Positions 1 through 6,593 are shown, counted from the first letter of the stretch. The stretch: DNA of 8,374 nt from an uncultured bacterium (GCA_937912185.1 CALDOH010000133.1:1-8374); one strand, 5' to 3'. Notes: generated from the letters alone by a model not told the origin. Made by a program: numbers and translations.

Positions 1-1095
1 AAAAGTCACTCCTGGTGTTTGATAATAAGCACCACAAGTATCACATCTATTTATATTATAACCATAGGCGTTTACACCGCAGGACTTATTTTTTACTGTA
101 ATATTCTCAACTTCTTCTAAATCACAGCTCGTACAATCCCAGCCAGCTACTACTTCTTGTAGCTCACCCATTTCTCTTTCTTCACAAGTACCAGAACAAG
201 TATAAATACCATCGGTACAATTTATATAGTTTGCTTCACTACAAGTACTCATATTACGACAATACTCCCCTGCGTTACAATTGTCATTATTAGTACAGGT
301 TGTATTTGGATTGTCACTACAAACACCATTATAATATGCATAATCCAGACAATTATCACATTTGTCCTGATAATTTCTCAACTCACAAACATCTGATGTT
401 GGTGGATCACCAACATCAGGACAATTAAGTAAATCTGTACAACTAGGTAGTGGATTTCCTTCGGCATCGAGACCACAATCACAAGTAGCGTAACCAACGT
501 CACAAGTGTAGTAAGGATCACGATAACAATTGAAACATCCTTCCAAGCCATCCTGAGTGCTCGTAGCTGAGCCTGAAACACTATCCTCTATTGGAAAACG
601 AAGCTCATGAGAGCCTGTGCCCAAACCCTCAAAAGATAAGATACTAGCATAACTGGCTTCACTTAAATTATTCCTAGGCTCTGTTGCTACCGGATTACCA
701 TCATAGACTGGAACACCAGCAACCGGTGCCAAAGTACCACCTGGATCAGACCAACAAATCCAGCCCAAAGGAGTCGAACCACTCAAAATAGTACCTGAAT
801 ATCCGCAGCCTTTGATATAATCATTTTGCACATACAGCCCCCAATTACCCGCTACACCACTACAGGCATCATCCATAACCCCGTCTCCATCTACATCATT
901 TTTGCAATTCAGACTAATCCAGCCAGTTAGTTCTGACCAGGCCCAACCGCCTATCTTTACATTTTCTCGAGGAGGATTAGCAGCTGGGATATCTGCTCTA
1001 GTCTCAACTGCCTGATACCAAGCCCAGGCTACCAAAACAAAAACTGCCAAAACAGCAATTCGACTATAAAAATGGAAATGAAAATAATTTTTCAT
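1..1095 (-). CDS. Cysteine-rich exported protein with GWAWS..GWIS motif (partial, C-terminus beyond window)
   Basis: An uninterrupted frame of 365 codons starts at the ATG at 1095-1093 and runs off the left edge without a stop. Residues 11-34 form a hydrophobic export signal, with possible cleavage after TRA (residue 34). Residues 49-62 carry GGWAWSELTGWISL, a motif I associate with secreted Patescibacteria proteins; a second GWICW follows at 111-115. Residues 67-78 (DVDGDGVMDDAC) look like a calcium-binding loop of the DxDxDG type. Beyond residue 186 there are 23 cysteines, including four CxxC pairs (187/190, 246/249, 321/324, 351/354) and a C-x7-C-x5-C-x5-C run at 259-279; four more lie upstream, giving 27. 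This suggests a disulfide-stabilised extracellular protein, although CxxC pairs could also bind metal. It lies 40 bases downstream of the 414-residue paralogue, so it is probably last or internal in that operon. No Shine-Dalgarno motif precedes the ATG. Specific function is unknown. Confidence 0.85.
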   Translation of the reverse strand, partial: MKNYFHFHFYSRIAVLAVFVLVAWAWYQAVETRADIPAANPPRENVKIGGWAWSELTGWISLNCKNDVDGDGVMDDACSGVAGNWGLYVQNDYIKGCGYSGTILSGSTPLGWICWSDPGGTLAPVAGVPVYDGNPVATEPRNNLSEASYASILSFEGLGTGSHELRFPIEDSVSGSATSTQDGLEGCFNCYRDPYYTCDVGYATCDCGLDAEGNPLPSCTDLLNCPDVGDPPTSDVCELRNYQDKCDNCLDYAYYNGVCSDNPNTTCTNNDNCNAGEYCRNMSTCSEANYINCTDGIYTCSGTCEEREMGELQEVVAGWDCTSCDLEEVENITVKNKSCGVNAYGYNINRCDTCGAYYQTPGVTF

Positions 1096-1135
1096 CAATA
1101 TATTAGAGACTAAAAATTTAAATTAAAATTACAAA

Positions 1136-2380
1136 CTACAACGGAACTGACTCTACATAATCCTCAAATCTCCAGTGTCCACCGCCACCGCCACTATAAT
1201 CATAATCACAGATAAAAAGTTGATTGGTGGAATCGACATAGATCATGCGACCAGTTTCACTGTCACTATCACAATCACTAGCCGCCGGCTCAGTATTTAC
1301 AACATTGATCTGAAGCCAGCCTGTTTGTGCGCCATTGTTTGTTATCCTTAAAGTTCCCTCAAAATAACCAGCATAGGCTCCTGATCCTTGGTCACCATAA
1401 ACACCATAACCATTGGCAAGCGTTGCTTCACCCTTTACACCAGCATAACCCTGACCCATGACACCAATACCACCAGAAACAGAATTTTCACCAAAAACAC
1501 CATAATAAGTAGCATTTCCGGATTCTCCATGGATAGCGTGAGCACCATCACCCTCTACATCTAAAGTTGCGCTAGGAGATGTTTTGTTGATACCCACTTT
1601 TCCGTCTGAAGTAAATACTACTCTATTACTACTATTCCAAAAAAATAAATCCGCAGTATCTTTATCTTGATAAATACCCCAATGAGTCAAAAGTGCTCCA
1701 CTCTGGATATCAATCTCAGCGTTAACCCCTTCACCAAATACGTGTAAATTTTTATTTGGATTTTCTGTACCAATACCAACGTAGCCAGAATTTTTAAAAG
1801 TAACTTGAGTGGTTGCCGCATCTGGCTCAAATTTTATATCACCAGCAGAGCGGATATACAAAGGACTCTTGTCTGAATGTAATATTTCGTTGCCATCAAA
1901 CTTCAAATTATAAGTACCATCATAAATATGCAGCTTATAATCTGGTGCCGTCAAGCCAATGCCAACATTGCCTGAAAGTCGATAAACATTGCTTTTATTT
2001 TCAGTCCAATCAGTATCGTCAGGTATGCCTGCTTCCAACTCCGCCCAATCACGACAATCTCCATCAAAACACAATTCATTAGAGTTTAAAATTGTAACAT
2101 TACCATTAAAAGAAGCACCCTTGGTTGTGATTCCTACTGGACCAGCTGGATTGATAGAAAAAGTAGCATCTGTAAGTGGATCTGTTATGGTATAGCCCCT
2201 TAAATCCAGTCCCTCGCTCATTGGTGTCACTACTATATGACCAGCTAAAGCAGCACCACCAGGCGCTGCTGATGGCGGCGACCATTGTGCCAAAACGTGC
2301 CGATCAATCAATAACAAGCTCAACACTGAGACAATGATGATCAGTACTGATAAATGCCAATTGTTTAATCTTTTAAACAT
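1136..2380 (-). CDS. VGIG-repeat modular surface protein, 414 aa (paralogue B)
   Basis: Exported protein of unknown function, probably displayed on or released from the cell surface. Residues 1-31 form a leader: basic KR start, hydrophobic core about 11-25, then VLA before Gln-Trp, fitting signal peptidase I cleavage after Ala31. A Pro-rich SPPSAAPGG segment follows, then a C-x4-C motif (Cys104, Cys109). Three fibre-type repeats of the form G-x-VGIG-x3-P-x3-LH/LD lie near 139, 201 and 262. A Gly/Tyr-rich region (280-342) with GYGVYG and AYAGYFEG resembles shaft sequence of trimeric phage-fibre-like proteins. The last 50 residues hold a Cys370/Cys391 pair around GRMIYVDSTNQLFIC and end in HWRF. 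No S74 autochaperone is evident. It sits 38 bases after the 492-residue paralogue, with no promoter of its own that I can see. The fibre or adhesin role is inference from repeat style; the family resemblance is seen directly. Confidence 0.85.
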   Translation of the reverse strand: MFKRLNNWHLSVLIIIVSVLSLLLIDRHVLAQWSPPSAAPGGAALAGHIVVTPMSEGLDLRGYTITDPLTDATFSINPAGPVGITTKGASFNGNVTILNSNELCFDGDCRDWAELEAGIPDDTDWTENKSNVYRLSGNVGIGLTAPDYKLHIYDGTYNLKFDGNEILHSDKSPLYIRSAGDIKFEPDAATTQVTFKNSGYVGIGTENPNKNLHVFGEGVNAEIDIQSGALLTHWGIYQDKDTADLFFWNSSNRVVFTSDGKVGINKTSPSATLDVEGDGAHAIHGESGNATYYGVFGENSVSGGIGVMGQGYAGVKGEATLANGYGVYGDQGSGAYAGYFEGTLRITNNGAQTGWLQINVVNTEPAASDCDSDSETGRMIYVDSTNQLFICDYDYSGGGGGHWRFEDYVESVPL

Positions 2381-2388
2381 ATGCTTTT

Positions 2389-2400
2389 ATTAATTTTTAT
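2389..2400 (-). repeat. Leader repeat copy upstream of paralogue B
   Basis: On the minus strand the sequence ATAAAAATTAAT precedes the ATG of the 414-residue protein by 8 bases. The same 12 bases occur at 3906-3917 ahead of the next paralogue, in both cases followed by an AAAAG with a one-base indel. It may be a relic of tandem duplication or an A-rich element helping initiation without a Shine-Dalgarno sequence. Confidence 0.5.
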
Positions 2401-2418
2401 GATTTAAAATATGATTTA

Positions 2419-3897
2419 TTAATATCTTGTACAGACACCATTACCAACAAATGTATGATTATATTCTACAAGATCTCTAATTTCACCCGTGTTTACTCCC
2501 TGAATACAATCATCATCTGGAACGTCACCACCTTCTGGTACCTCATCATGCTTATCAACACAATCCCAAGAAGTTAATACAAAATCGCTAGACAAACAAC
2601 TAACCGAACAAGAGGCTGGAATTTCACCACTAAGCCTCCTCACAGAACAACTAATATTGTAAGAATCTAATACGTTACCTGGCCAATCACTAATACAATC
2701 ACCATTTAAACAAATTTCGCCGCCTTCTACATCCAAAAGCCCCAAAGGATTGGTAGTACCAATACCTACATTGCCATTGGCAGCAAAGGTGACTCGATTA
2801 TCTACATTCCAAAAATTGAGTGCACCATTGCTATCTTCTTGATAAATACCCCAATAATTATTGGCATTACTTTGAATATCAATCTCTGCATTTTCTCCAG
2901 AATGAGACAGAATGTGCAATTGTCTATTTGGAGCACTGGTACCAATACCAAAATAATTATGTGTATAAACTTGAGCACTAGCATATAACTCTAGATCATT
3001 GTTGTAAGCCCAGACCTTATTGGCTAATAGTTTTAAGCCAGTATTACCAGATCCATTTATAAAAAGCGGGATACCACCGTGTGGTGCTCCTTTGACTCCA
3101 ACTTCACCATCTTTATTAATAGCAAATAATTTAGTACCATTTGTATTGTAAACCTGAAACATATCTTCACCATCTGGACCACCCTGTATTCTAAGTTTAG
3201 CATCAATATTTGTTTCAGATGGGACGCCAATACCTACACCTCTGTAGTTGGTCTTTGTTGAAACGTAGTCTCTTTGCAGGGTCATAATAGGACGATCAGT
3301 GTTTCTACCCCAAAATTCTAACCAATTAGCATAACCATCATTTATGCCCGGATTGTTACCATTATATCTAATGGCAATATCAGCATCTAGACTATTTGGT
3401 GGATTATCATATTCTTGAAATACAATATTCATCTCTCCTTGGTCGTTGCGTAACCTTAGATTTGAACTATTAGCCAAAGCCCCCCTGATTTCAAGAGCGG
3501 CGTTAGGACTATCGGTACCTATACCTACTTTACCAGAATTATAGTAAATATTTGATCCGTTTTGACTCCATAATCCTCCTCCAGCAACACTTGGCCAAGT
3601 ATCAATACAACTACCATCTAAACAAAGATTACCTGTAAAATAACCATCAACCGTATTGATGCTATCGGCATCTAGAGAAAAACTAGAGTTTGTACCTGGA
3701 TCAACTAAGCTATGACCACCAAGATTTAGGTCTTCAGCTAAAGGATTTACCACTATTCTAAATACACCCGTTTCTCCTGGTAAGCCAATTGGGTCGCTCC
3801 ATTGCGCCAAAACTTGCTGCTGGACCAATACCAAACTTAACACCGAAGCTATAATTACTAAAATTGATAAATGGAAATTATTTATCCTTTTAAGCAT
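2419..3897 (-). CDS. VGIG-repeat modular surface protein, 492 aa (paralogue C)
   Basis: Exported modular protein and first gene of the three-gene minus-strand unit. The leader (MLKR start, core about 11-25, VLA-QW with Ala31 before the predicted cut) aligns position for position with its two neighbours. VGIG-type repeats lie near 124, 221, 266, 316 and 377. Residues 123-270 match residues 272-414 of the 585-residue neighbour, including the landmarks NWLEFWGR and TLQRDY. Residues 316-392 match 201-277 of the 414-residue neighbour through AEIDIQS, WGIYQ and NRVTF. A C-x4-C motif followed by Trp occurs twice (Cys92/97 and Cys396/401). The last 85 residues differ from the paralogues: a unique tail with eight cysteines (417, 430, 434, 446, 464, 489 and the pair at 396/401) ending in CTRY. 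The tail may be a disulfide-bonded binding or anchoring domain; its function is unknown. No S74 end and no Shine-Dalgarno motif. Confidence 0.85.
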   Translation of the reverse strand: MLKRINNFHLSILVIIASVLSLVLVQQQVLAQWSDPIGLPGETGVFRIVVNPLAEDLNLGGHSLVDPGTNSSFSLDADSINTVDGYFTGNLCLDGSCIDTWPSVAGGGLWSQNGSNIYYNSGKVGIGTDSPNAALEIRGALANSSNLRLRNDQGEMNIVFQEYDNPPNSLDADIAIRYNGNNPGINDGYANWLEFWGRNTDRPIMTLQRDYVSTKTNYRGVGIGVPSETNIDAKLRIQGGPDGEDMFQVYNTNGTKLFAINKDGEVGVKGAPHGGIPLFINGSGNTGLKLLANKVWAYNNDLELYASAQVYTHNYFGIGTSAPNRQLHILSHSGENAEIDIQSNANNYWGIYQEDSNGALNFWNVDNRVTFAANGNVGIGTTNPLGLLDVEGGEICLNGDCISDWPGNVLDSYNISCSVRRLSGEIPASCSVSCLSSDFVLTSWDCVDKHDEVPEGGDVPDDDCIQGVNTGEIRDLVEYNHTFVGNGVCTRY

Positions 3898-3905
3898 AAC
3901 TTTTC

Positions 3906-3917
3906 ATTAATTTTTAT
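3906..3917 (-). repeat. Leader repeat copy upstream of paralogue C
   Basis: Minus-strand ATAAAAATTAAT, identical to the copy at 2389-2400, sits 8 bases before the ATG of the 492-residue protein and lies inside its predicted short 5' leader. Similarity continues into the coding start (TTAAAAG, then CATTTATC), which supports common descent of the two gene starts. Confidence 0.5.
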
Positions 3918-3925
3918 TTGTCATA

Positions 3926-3952
3926 ATTATACCATAAAAGCATACTTTGCAA
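3926..3952 (-). promoter_or_regulatory. Extended -10 promoter of the three-gene surface operon
   Basis: On the minus strand TATAAT (3931-3926) matches the -10 consensus exactly and is preceded by TGG, giving an extended -10. The -35 is either TTGCAA (3952-3947, spacer 15) or TTGTTG (3955-3950, spacer 18). Transcription would begin near 3919, leaving a leader of about 20 bases before the ATG at 3897. It starts directly after the terminator of the upstream gene, so the two surface transcription units appear separate. Confidence 0.7.
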
Positions 3953-3959
3953 CAAACAA

Positions 3960-3987
3960 AAAAACTACCCCTAATGGGGTAGTTTTT
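3960..3987 (-). terminator. Intrinsic terminator of paralogue D
   Basis: A perfect 12-bp stem (AAAAACTACCCC pairing with GGGGTAGTTTTT) encloses a 4-base loop. On the minus strand it lies 11 bases beyond the TAA of the 585-residue gene and runs into TTTTTTTGTTT, the classical stem plus T-tract. The plus-strand T-run is shorter, and no plus-strand gene ends here. Confidence 0.85.
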
Positions 3988-3998
3988 ATAACATCAGA

Positions 3999-5756
3999 TT
4001 AAGGATTACCACTAAGATAGAGATATCTCCAATTGGGCGTACCAGCGTTCTGCCCGCAAATAAAAATCTTATTATAATCATTTGACCAAAACATTCTGCC
4101 CTGCTCTGCTTCCTCATCGCAATCACTATCTATAGGATAGCCATTCTTTAAATCAAGTTGAATATAGTTGTAAGTAGTGTCTTTATTACTAGTAACACCT
4201 AAGTTTCCATCATGAACTTCTACATCACCATCAAAATAACCCGCATAAGCACCAGTACTCTGTCCACCATAGACACCAATAGAGCCGGCAGATTTTGCTA
4301 AACCAAGCACACCAGCTGTCAAATCAATTCCTACAAAACCACTATTTCCATGAATACCCAAGGCGCCAAGTGCTCTACTTGTACCAGGATACCCATTTGT
4401 ATTAAGACCTATCACCGCAAAACCAGCCGTAGCATCAGTGACCTGACTGAAGATGCCTAGACCAGCAGAATCATGCTCAAGAACATTAAGTTTGCCAAAA
4501 GATGGTTTATTACCAATACCTACGTCTCCACCATCGGTGACAGTGAATACTTCTGTACCATTATCATAGAGCTGTAAAATATCTTCCGTATTATAGTTTT
4601 GTACTCTAAGAGTAGTGTCAATTTGTTCACCTGCAGCAACACCAATGCCAACTCCCTGATATTGACCCTCATCTGGCTGGTAATCTCTTTGCATGGTCAT
4701 AACAGGCCTACCATTACCAGTAGGATACCTGCCCCAAAATTGTAACCAATTATCATAGTCACCAGGATTCCGACCGCTCCATTTTATACTAAAATCATCT
4801 GTAGTACCTGTGTACCCTCTAAAGGCGATCATACTATCTTGACCAGTATCATTTATCAACCTCAAGTCCACTGAATCAGCTGGTTCATCTCCCCTTATTT
4901 CAAGGTAGCCAACTGGATTAGTAACACCGATGCCAACGCGTCCATTTGATTTTAGGGTCATTATATTTTTGTTGCCGTTGGCTCTAAAAAGTAGCTCATC
5001 ACCAGTACCAGAGGCAGTATCACCCATACCCATAAACCAACGCTCACCTCCATCTCTAGCTAATCTAGTACCAGTCCACAAATCAGCATCAGTATTATCT
5101 ATATTGACTATAGAGGTATTATTATTATCAGTTATATGTAATGGATAATCAGGAATGATATCGTTGATACCAACGTTTCCGTTGGTAGATTCTATAAAAA
5201 CTCTTGGTATAGATCCAGCTTCAAGTCTAAGGTCGCCACCTGATTTTATATTAAGCTCACTACTATCAGGATGGTAAATCTGGTTTCCTTGAAATTTTAA
5301 GTTTCCCCCGCCATCCTTCAAATGAAGCAAGAAGGCTGGGTTGTTAGTACCAATACCAACTTGACCAGTAGTGTAGTAGATGTCATTACTATCGACAGTA
5401 CTAGTACTCCATAGCGATGTCATACCTCCACTACCACCGCCAGTTGGCCAGGCTACATTACAATCTCCAGCAATACAAAGCTCATCAAAATCAGCCTTGC
5501 TGGCTTGGATATCAATAGCAGCGGATGGATTGATAGAAAAATTTGCATCAACTGTTGGATCAACAATAGCGTTACCGCCCATATCTAGACTCTCTCCCAT
5601 TGGAGTGACCACGATACGTTCTAGATTGGTACCACCAGGAGTATCAGTTGGCGGTGTCCATTGAGCCAATACTTGTTGTTGAAATAACAAAACACTCAAC
5701 ACCGAGATAACTGCTACTAACATTGTCCAGTGCCAAGTTTCAATTTTTTCCCACAT
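3999..5756 (-). CDS. VGIG-repeat modular surface protein, 585 aa (paralogue D)
   Basis: The largest of the three paralogues, transcribed alone between its own promoter and a terminator. Residues 1-31 are the shared leader (core 11-25, VLA-QW, predicted cut after Ala31), then TPPTDTPGG and the C-x4-C-x3-W motif (Cys94, Cys99). VGIG-type repeats lie near 133, 195, 274, 369 and 412. Residues 133-198 resemble the first repeats of the 414-residue paralogue (NLKF-x-GN-x-I landmark); residues 272-414 resemble the 492-residue paralogue. The Gly-rich segment 427-509, ending IGVYGGQSTGAYAGYF, and the final Cys546/Cys567 domain again match the 414-residue protein. The protein therefore looks like a composite of both neighbours. 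Phage-fibre and adhesin proteins use similar VGIGT..P repeats, so a surface binding fibre is plausible, but no ligand-binding domain or S74 end is recognised. Most likely exported; anchoring is unknown because no sorting signal is seen. Confidence 0.85.
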   Translation of the reverse strand: MWEKIETWHWTMLVAVISVLSVLLFQQQVLAQWTPPTDTPGGTNLERIVVTPMGESLDMGGNAIVDPTVDANFSINPSAAIDIQASKADFDELCIAGDCNVAWPTGGGSGGMTSLWSTSTVDSNDIYYTTGQVGIGTNNPAFLLHLKDGGGNLKFQGNQIYHPDSSELNIKSGGDLRLEAGSIPRVFIESTNGNVGINDIIPDYPLHITDNNNTSIVNIDNTDADLWTGTRLARDGGERWFMGMGDTASGTGDELLFRANGNKNIMTLKSNGRVGIGVTNPVGYLEIRGDEPADSVDLRLINDTGQDSMIAFRGYTGTTDDFSIKWSGRNPGDYDNWLQFWGRYPTGNGRPVMTMQRDYQPDEGQYQGVGIGVAAGEQIDTTLRVQNYNTEDILQLYDNGTEVFTVTDGGDVGIGNKPSFGKLNVLEHDSAGLGIFSQVTDATAGFAVIGLNTNGYPGTSRALGALGIHGNSGFVGIDLTAGVLGLAKSAGSIGVYGGQSTGAYAGYFDGDVEVHDGNLGVTSNKDTTYNYIQLDLKNGYPIDSDCDEEAEQGRMFWSNDYNKIFICGQNAGTPNWRYLYLSGNP

Positions 5757-5811
5757 ATTTTTGTTTATTAGAATTTTTTTAATATATCTAAACGTATATT
5801 TTAACGACTAT

Positions 5812-5840
5812 ATTATACCACATTTTTATCCTCATGCCTA
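5812..5840 (-). promoter_or_regulatory. Extended -10 promoter of paralogue D
   Basis: Minus-strand TATAAT (5817-5812) is preceded by TGG and, 17 bases upstream, by TAGGCA (5840-5835), which matches four of six -35 consensus bases. The predicted transcript would start near 5805, about 48 bases ahead of the ATG at 5756. The TGGTATAAT core is identical to that of the promoter at 3926-3952, suggesting both surface units use the main sigma factor at similar strength. Confidence 0.65.
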
Positions 5841-5843
5841 CAT

Positions 5844-5872
5844 TTGCTAAATACAAAGCTATTTAGTACAAT
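5844..5872 (+). promoter_or_regulatory. Probable lemA promoter
   Basis: TTGCTA (5844-5849) and TACAAT (5867-5872) are separated by the ideal 17 bases. The -35 matches four and the -10 five of six consensus positions. Transcription would begin near 5879, leaving about 40 bases before the ATG at 5919. Its -35 lies three bases from the -35 of the divergent surface-gene promoter. This placement argues against the alternative TTG start at 5844, which would overlap the -35. Confidence 0.6.
5847..5866. repeat. Dyad (possible operator) in lemA promoter spacer
   Basis: CTAAATA (5847-5853) and TATTTAG (5860-5866) form a perfect 7-bp inverted repeat around six bases. The dyad overlaps the end of the -35 hexamer and fills the spacer exactly up to the -10. 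That position fits a repressor or MerR-type activator site. It is not a CIRCE element, and no known operator consensus is recognised. AT-rich sequence can produce such palindromes by chance. Confidence 0.4.
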
Positions 5873-5918
5873 TATATTGACTATAGTAGTCATATCTAAA
5901 ACATTAAACTTAAAAAAG

Positions 5919-6476
5919 ATGAACATTGTTTTTATTGTAATATTAGCCCTAGTGGTTATAGTTGCTCTATGGCTAGTCGGTGTCTACAATGGACTAATCA
6001 AACTTCGAAATAGAGTCAAAGAAGCTTGGTCTGATATAGACGTACAACTAAAAAGACGTTATGACTTGATCCCAAACTTGATGGAAACAGTCAAGGGATA
6101 CATGAAGCATGAGGAAGGTGTATTGGTAAAGGTAACCGAAGCTAGAGCCAAAGCTATGCAAGCTAAAGGCGCTGAAGAAAAAGGTAAGGCAGAAAATATG
6201 CTGTCTGATACTCTAAAAAGTTTATTTGCTGTCAGTGAATCTTACCCAGAGCTAAAGGCATCACAAAATTTCCTCCAACTACAGGATGAAATATCTGATA
6301 CTGAAAACAAAATACAGGCTTCTCGAAGATTTTATAACGGACAAGTCAGAGATTTTAATACCAAGATTCAGATATTCCCCAACAATCTAGTAGCGGGCAT
6401 GCTAAAATTTACCGCTGAACAATTCTTTGCTATAGAAGACGACAAAGAAAAAGAAAACCCTCAAGTCAAATTTTAA
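5919..6476 (+). CDS. lemA: LemA family membrane protein
   Basis: LemA family protein, 185 residues, the usual family length. One N-terminal membrane segment (about residues 2-21) is followed by a long helical domain; family members are thought to be anchored with the short N-terminus outside and the helices in the cytoplasm. Conserved family blocks are visible: VKEAWSDIDVQLKRRYDLIPNL (split over 33-54), YPELKASQNF near 109-118, TENKIQASRRFYN near 128-140 and FPNNLVAGM at 153-161. The exact biochemical role of LemA proteins is not settled, but they commonly neighbour htpX, as here. I chose the ATG at 5919 over a TTG at 5844: the longer form adds 25 residues that overlap the predicted promoter, and the ATG places the membrane helix at the very N-terminus. 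Only AAAAAAG precedes the ATG, a poor Shine-Dalgarno match. It ends five bases before a branched hairpin. Confidence 0.93.
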   Translation: MNIVFIVILALVVIVALWLVGVYNGLIKLRNRVKEAWSDIDVQLKRRYDLIPNLMETVKGYMKHEEGVLVKVTEARAKAMQAKGAEEKGKAENMLSDTLKSLFAVSESYPELKASQNFLQLQDEISDTENKIQASRRFYNGQVRDFNTKIQIFPNNLVAGMLKFTAEQFFAIEDDKEKENPQVKF

Positions 6477-6480
6477 TTTT

Positions 6481-6537
6481 ACCCCCTCTCTTTCTCCCCC
6501 TAAGCTAGGGGGAGATGTTCGCAAGAACTGAGGGGGT
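6481..6537 (+). terminator. Branched three-stem hairpin after lemA, probable terminator
   Basis: An outer 8-bp stem (ACCCCCTC 6481-6488 with GAGGGGGT 6530-6537) encloses two further hairpins. One is a 10-bp stem with a 3-base loop (6493-6502 with 6506-6515); the other is GTTC-GCAA-GAAC (6517-6528), a GNRA-type tetraloop on the plus strand. TTTTATTATT follows, so it can act as a lemA terminator. The C/G-rich blocks stand out sharply from the AT-rich surroundings. The three-way fold is more elaborate than a simple terminator and may be a dispersed palindromic repeat. Confidence 0.65.
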
Positions 6538-6544
6538 TTTATTA

Positions 6545-6574
6545 TTGACAAAACAAGGGCATTGTTGTTATATT
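6545..6574 (+). promoter_or_regulatory. htpX(-clpC) promoter
   Basis: A perfect -35 TTGACA (6545-6550) is followed after 18 bases by TATATT (6569-6574; five of six), preceded by TGT, so the -10 is extended. The predicted start near 6581 leaves only about 12 bases before the htpX ATG. It begins 8 bases after the branched hairpin, making htpX and the following clp gene an independent unit. Confidence 0.7.
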
Positions 6575-6593
6575 AAGTTGACAATATTTAACT

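Noticed and set aside
378..581. 67-codon minus-strand frame with a hydrophobic stretch
   Set aside because: It lies in another frame of the same strand inside the cysteine-rich gene, whose frame is uninterrupted from 1095 to 1.
1813..2195. Plus-strand open frames of 68-89 codons opposite the 414-residue gene
   Set aside because: They lie antisense inside a well-supported coding region, have no promoter, and their protein sequences look like no folded or exported family.
1136..5756. Prophage tail-fibre region
   Set aside because: The VGIG repeats resemble phage fibres, but each protein has its own export leader and no phage structural, lysis or integrase gene is present, so cellular surface proteins fit better.
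5844..5918. TTG start extending lemA by 25 residues
   Set aside because: The extension overlaps the predicted promoter, is unlike LemA N-termini, and would put a second hydrophobic stretch before the usual membrane helix. The ATG at 5919 gives the family's normal length.
6578..6583. Second TTGACA as a -35 box
   Set aside because: A matching -10 would fall inside the htpX coding start; the upstream TTGACA with TATATT is the better pair.
5757..6593. CIRCE (HrcA) operator for the stress genes
   Set aside because: The TTAGCACTC-N9-GAGTGCTAA pattern was looked for in the intergenic regions before lemA and htpX and is absent.
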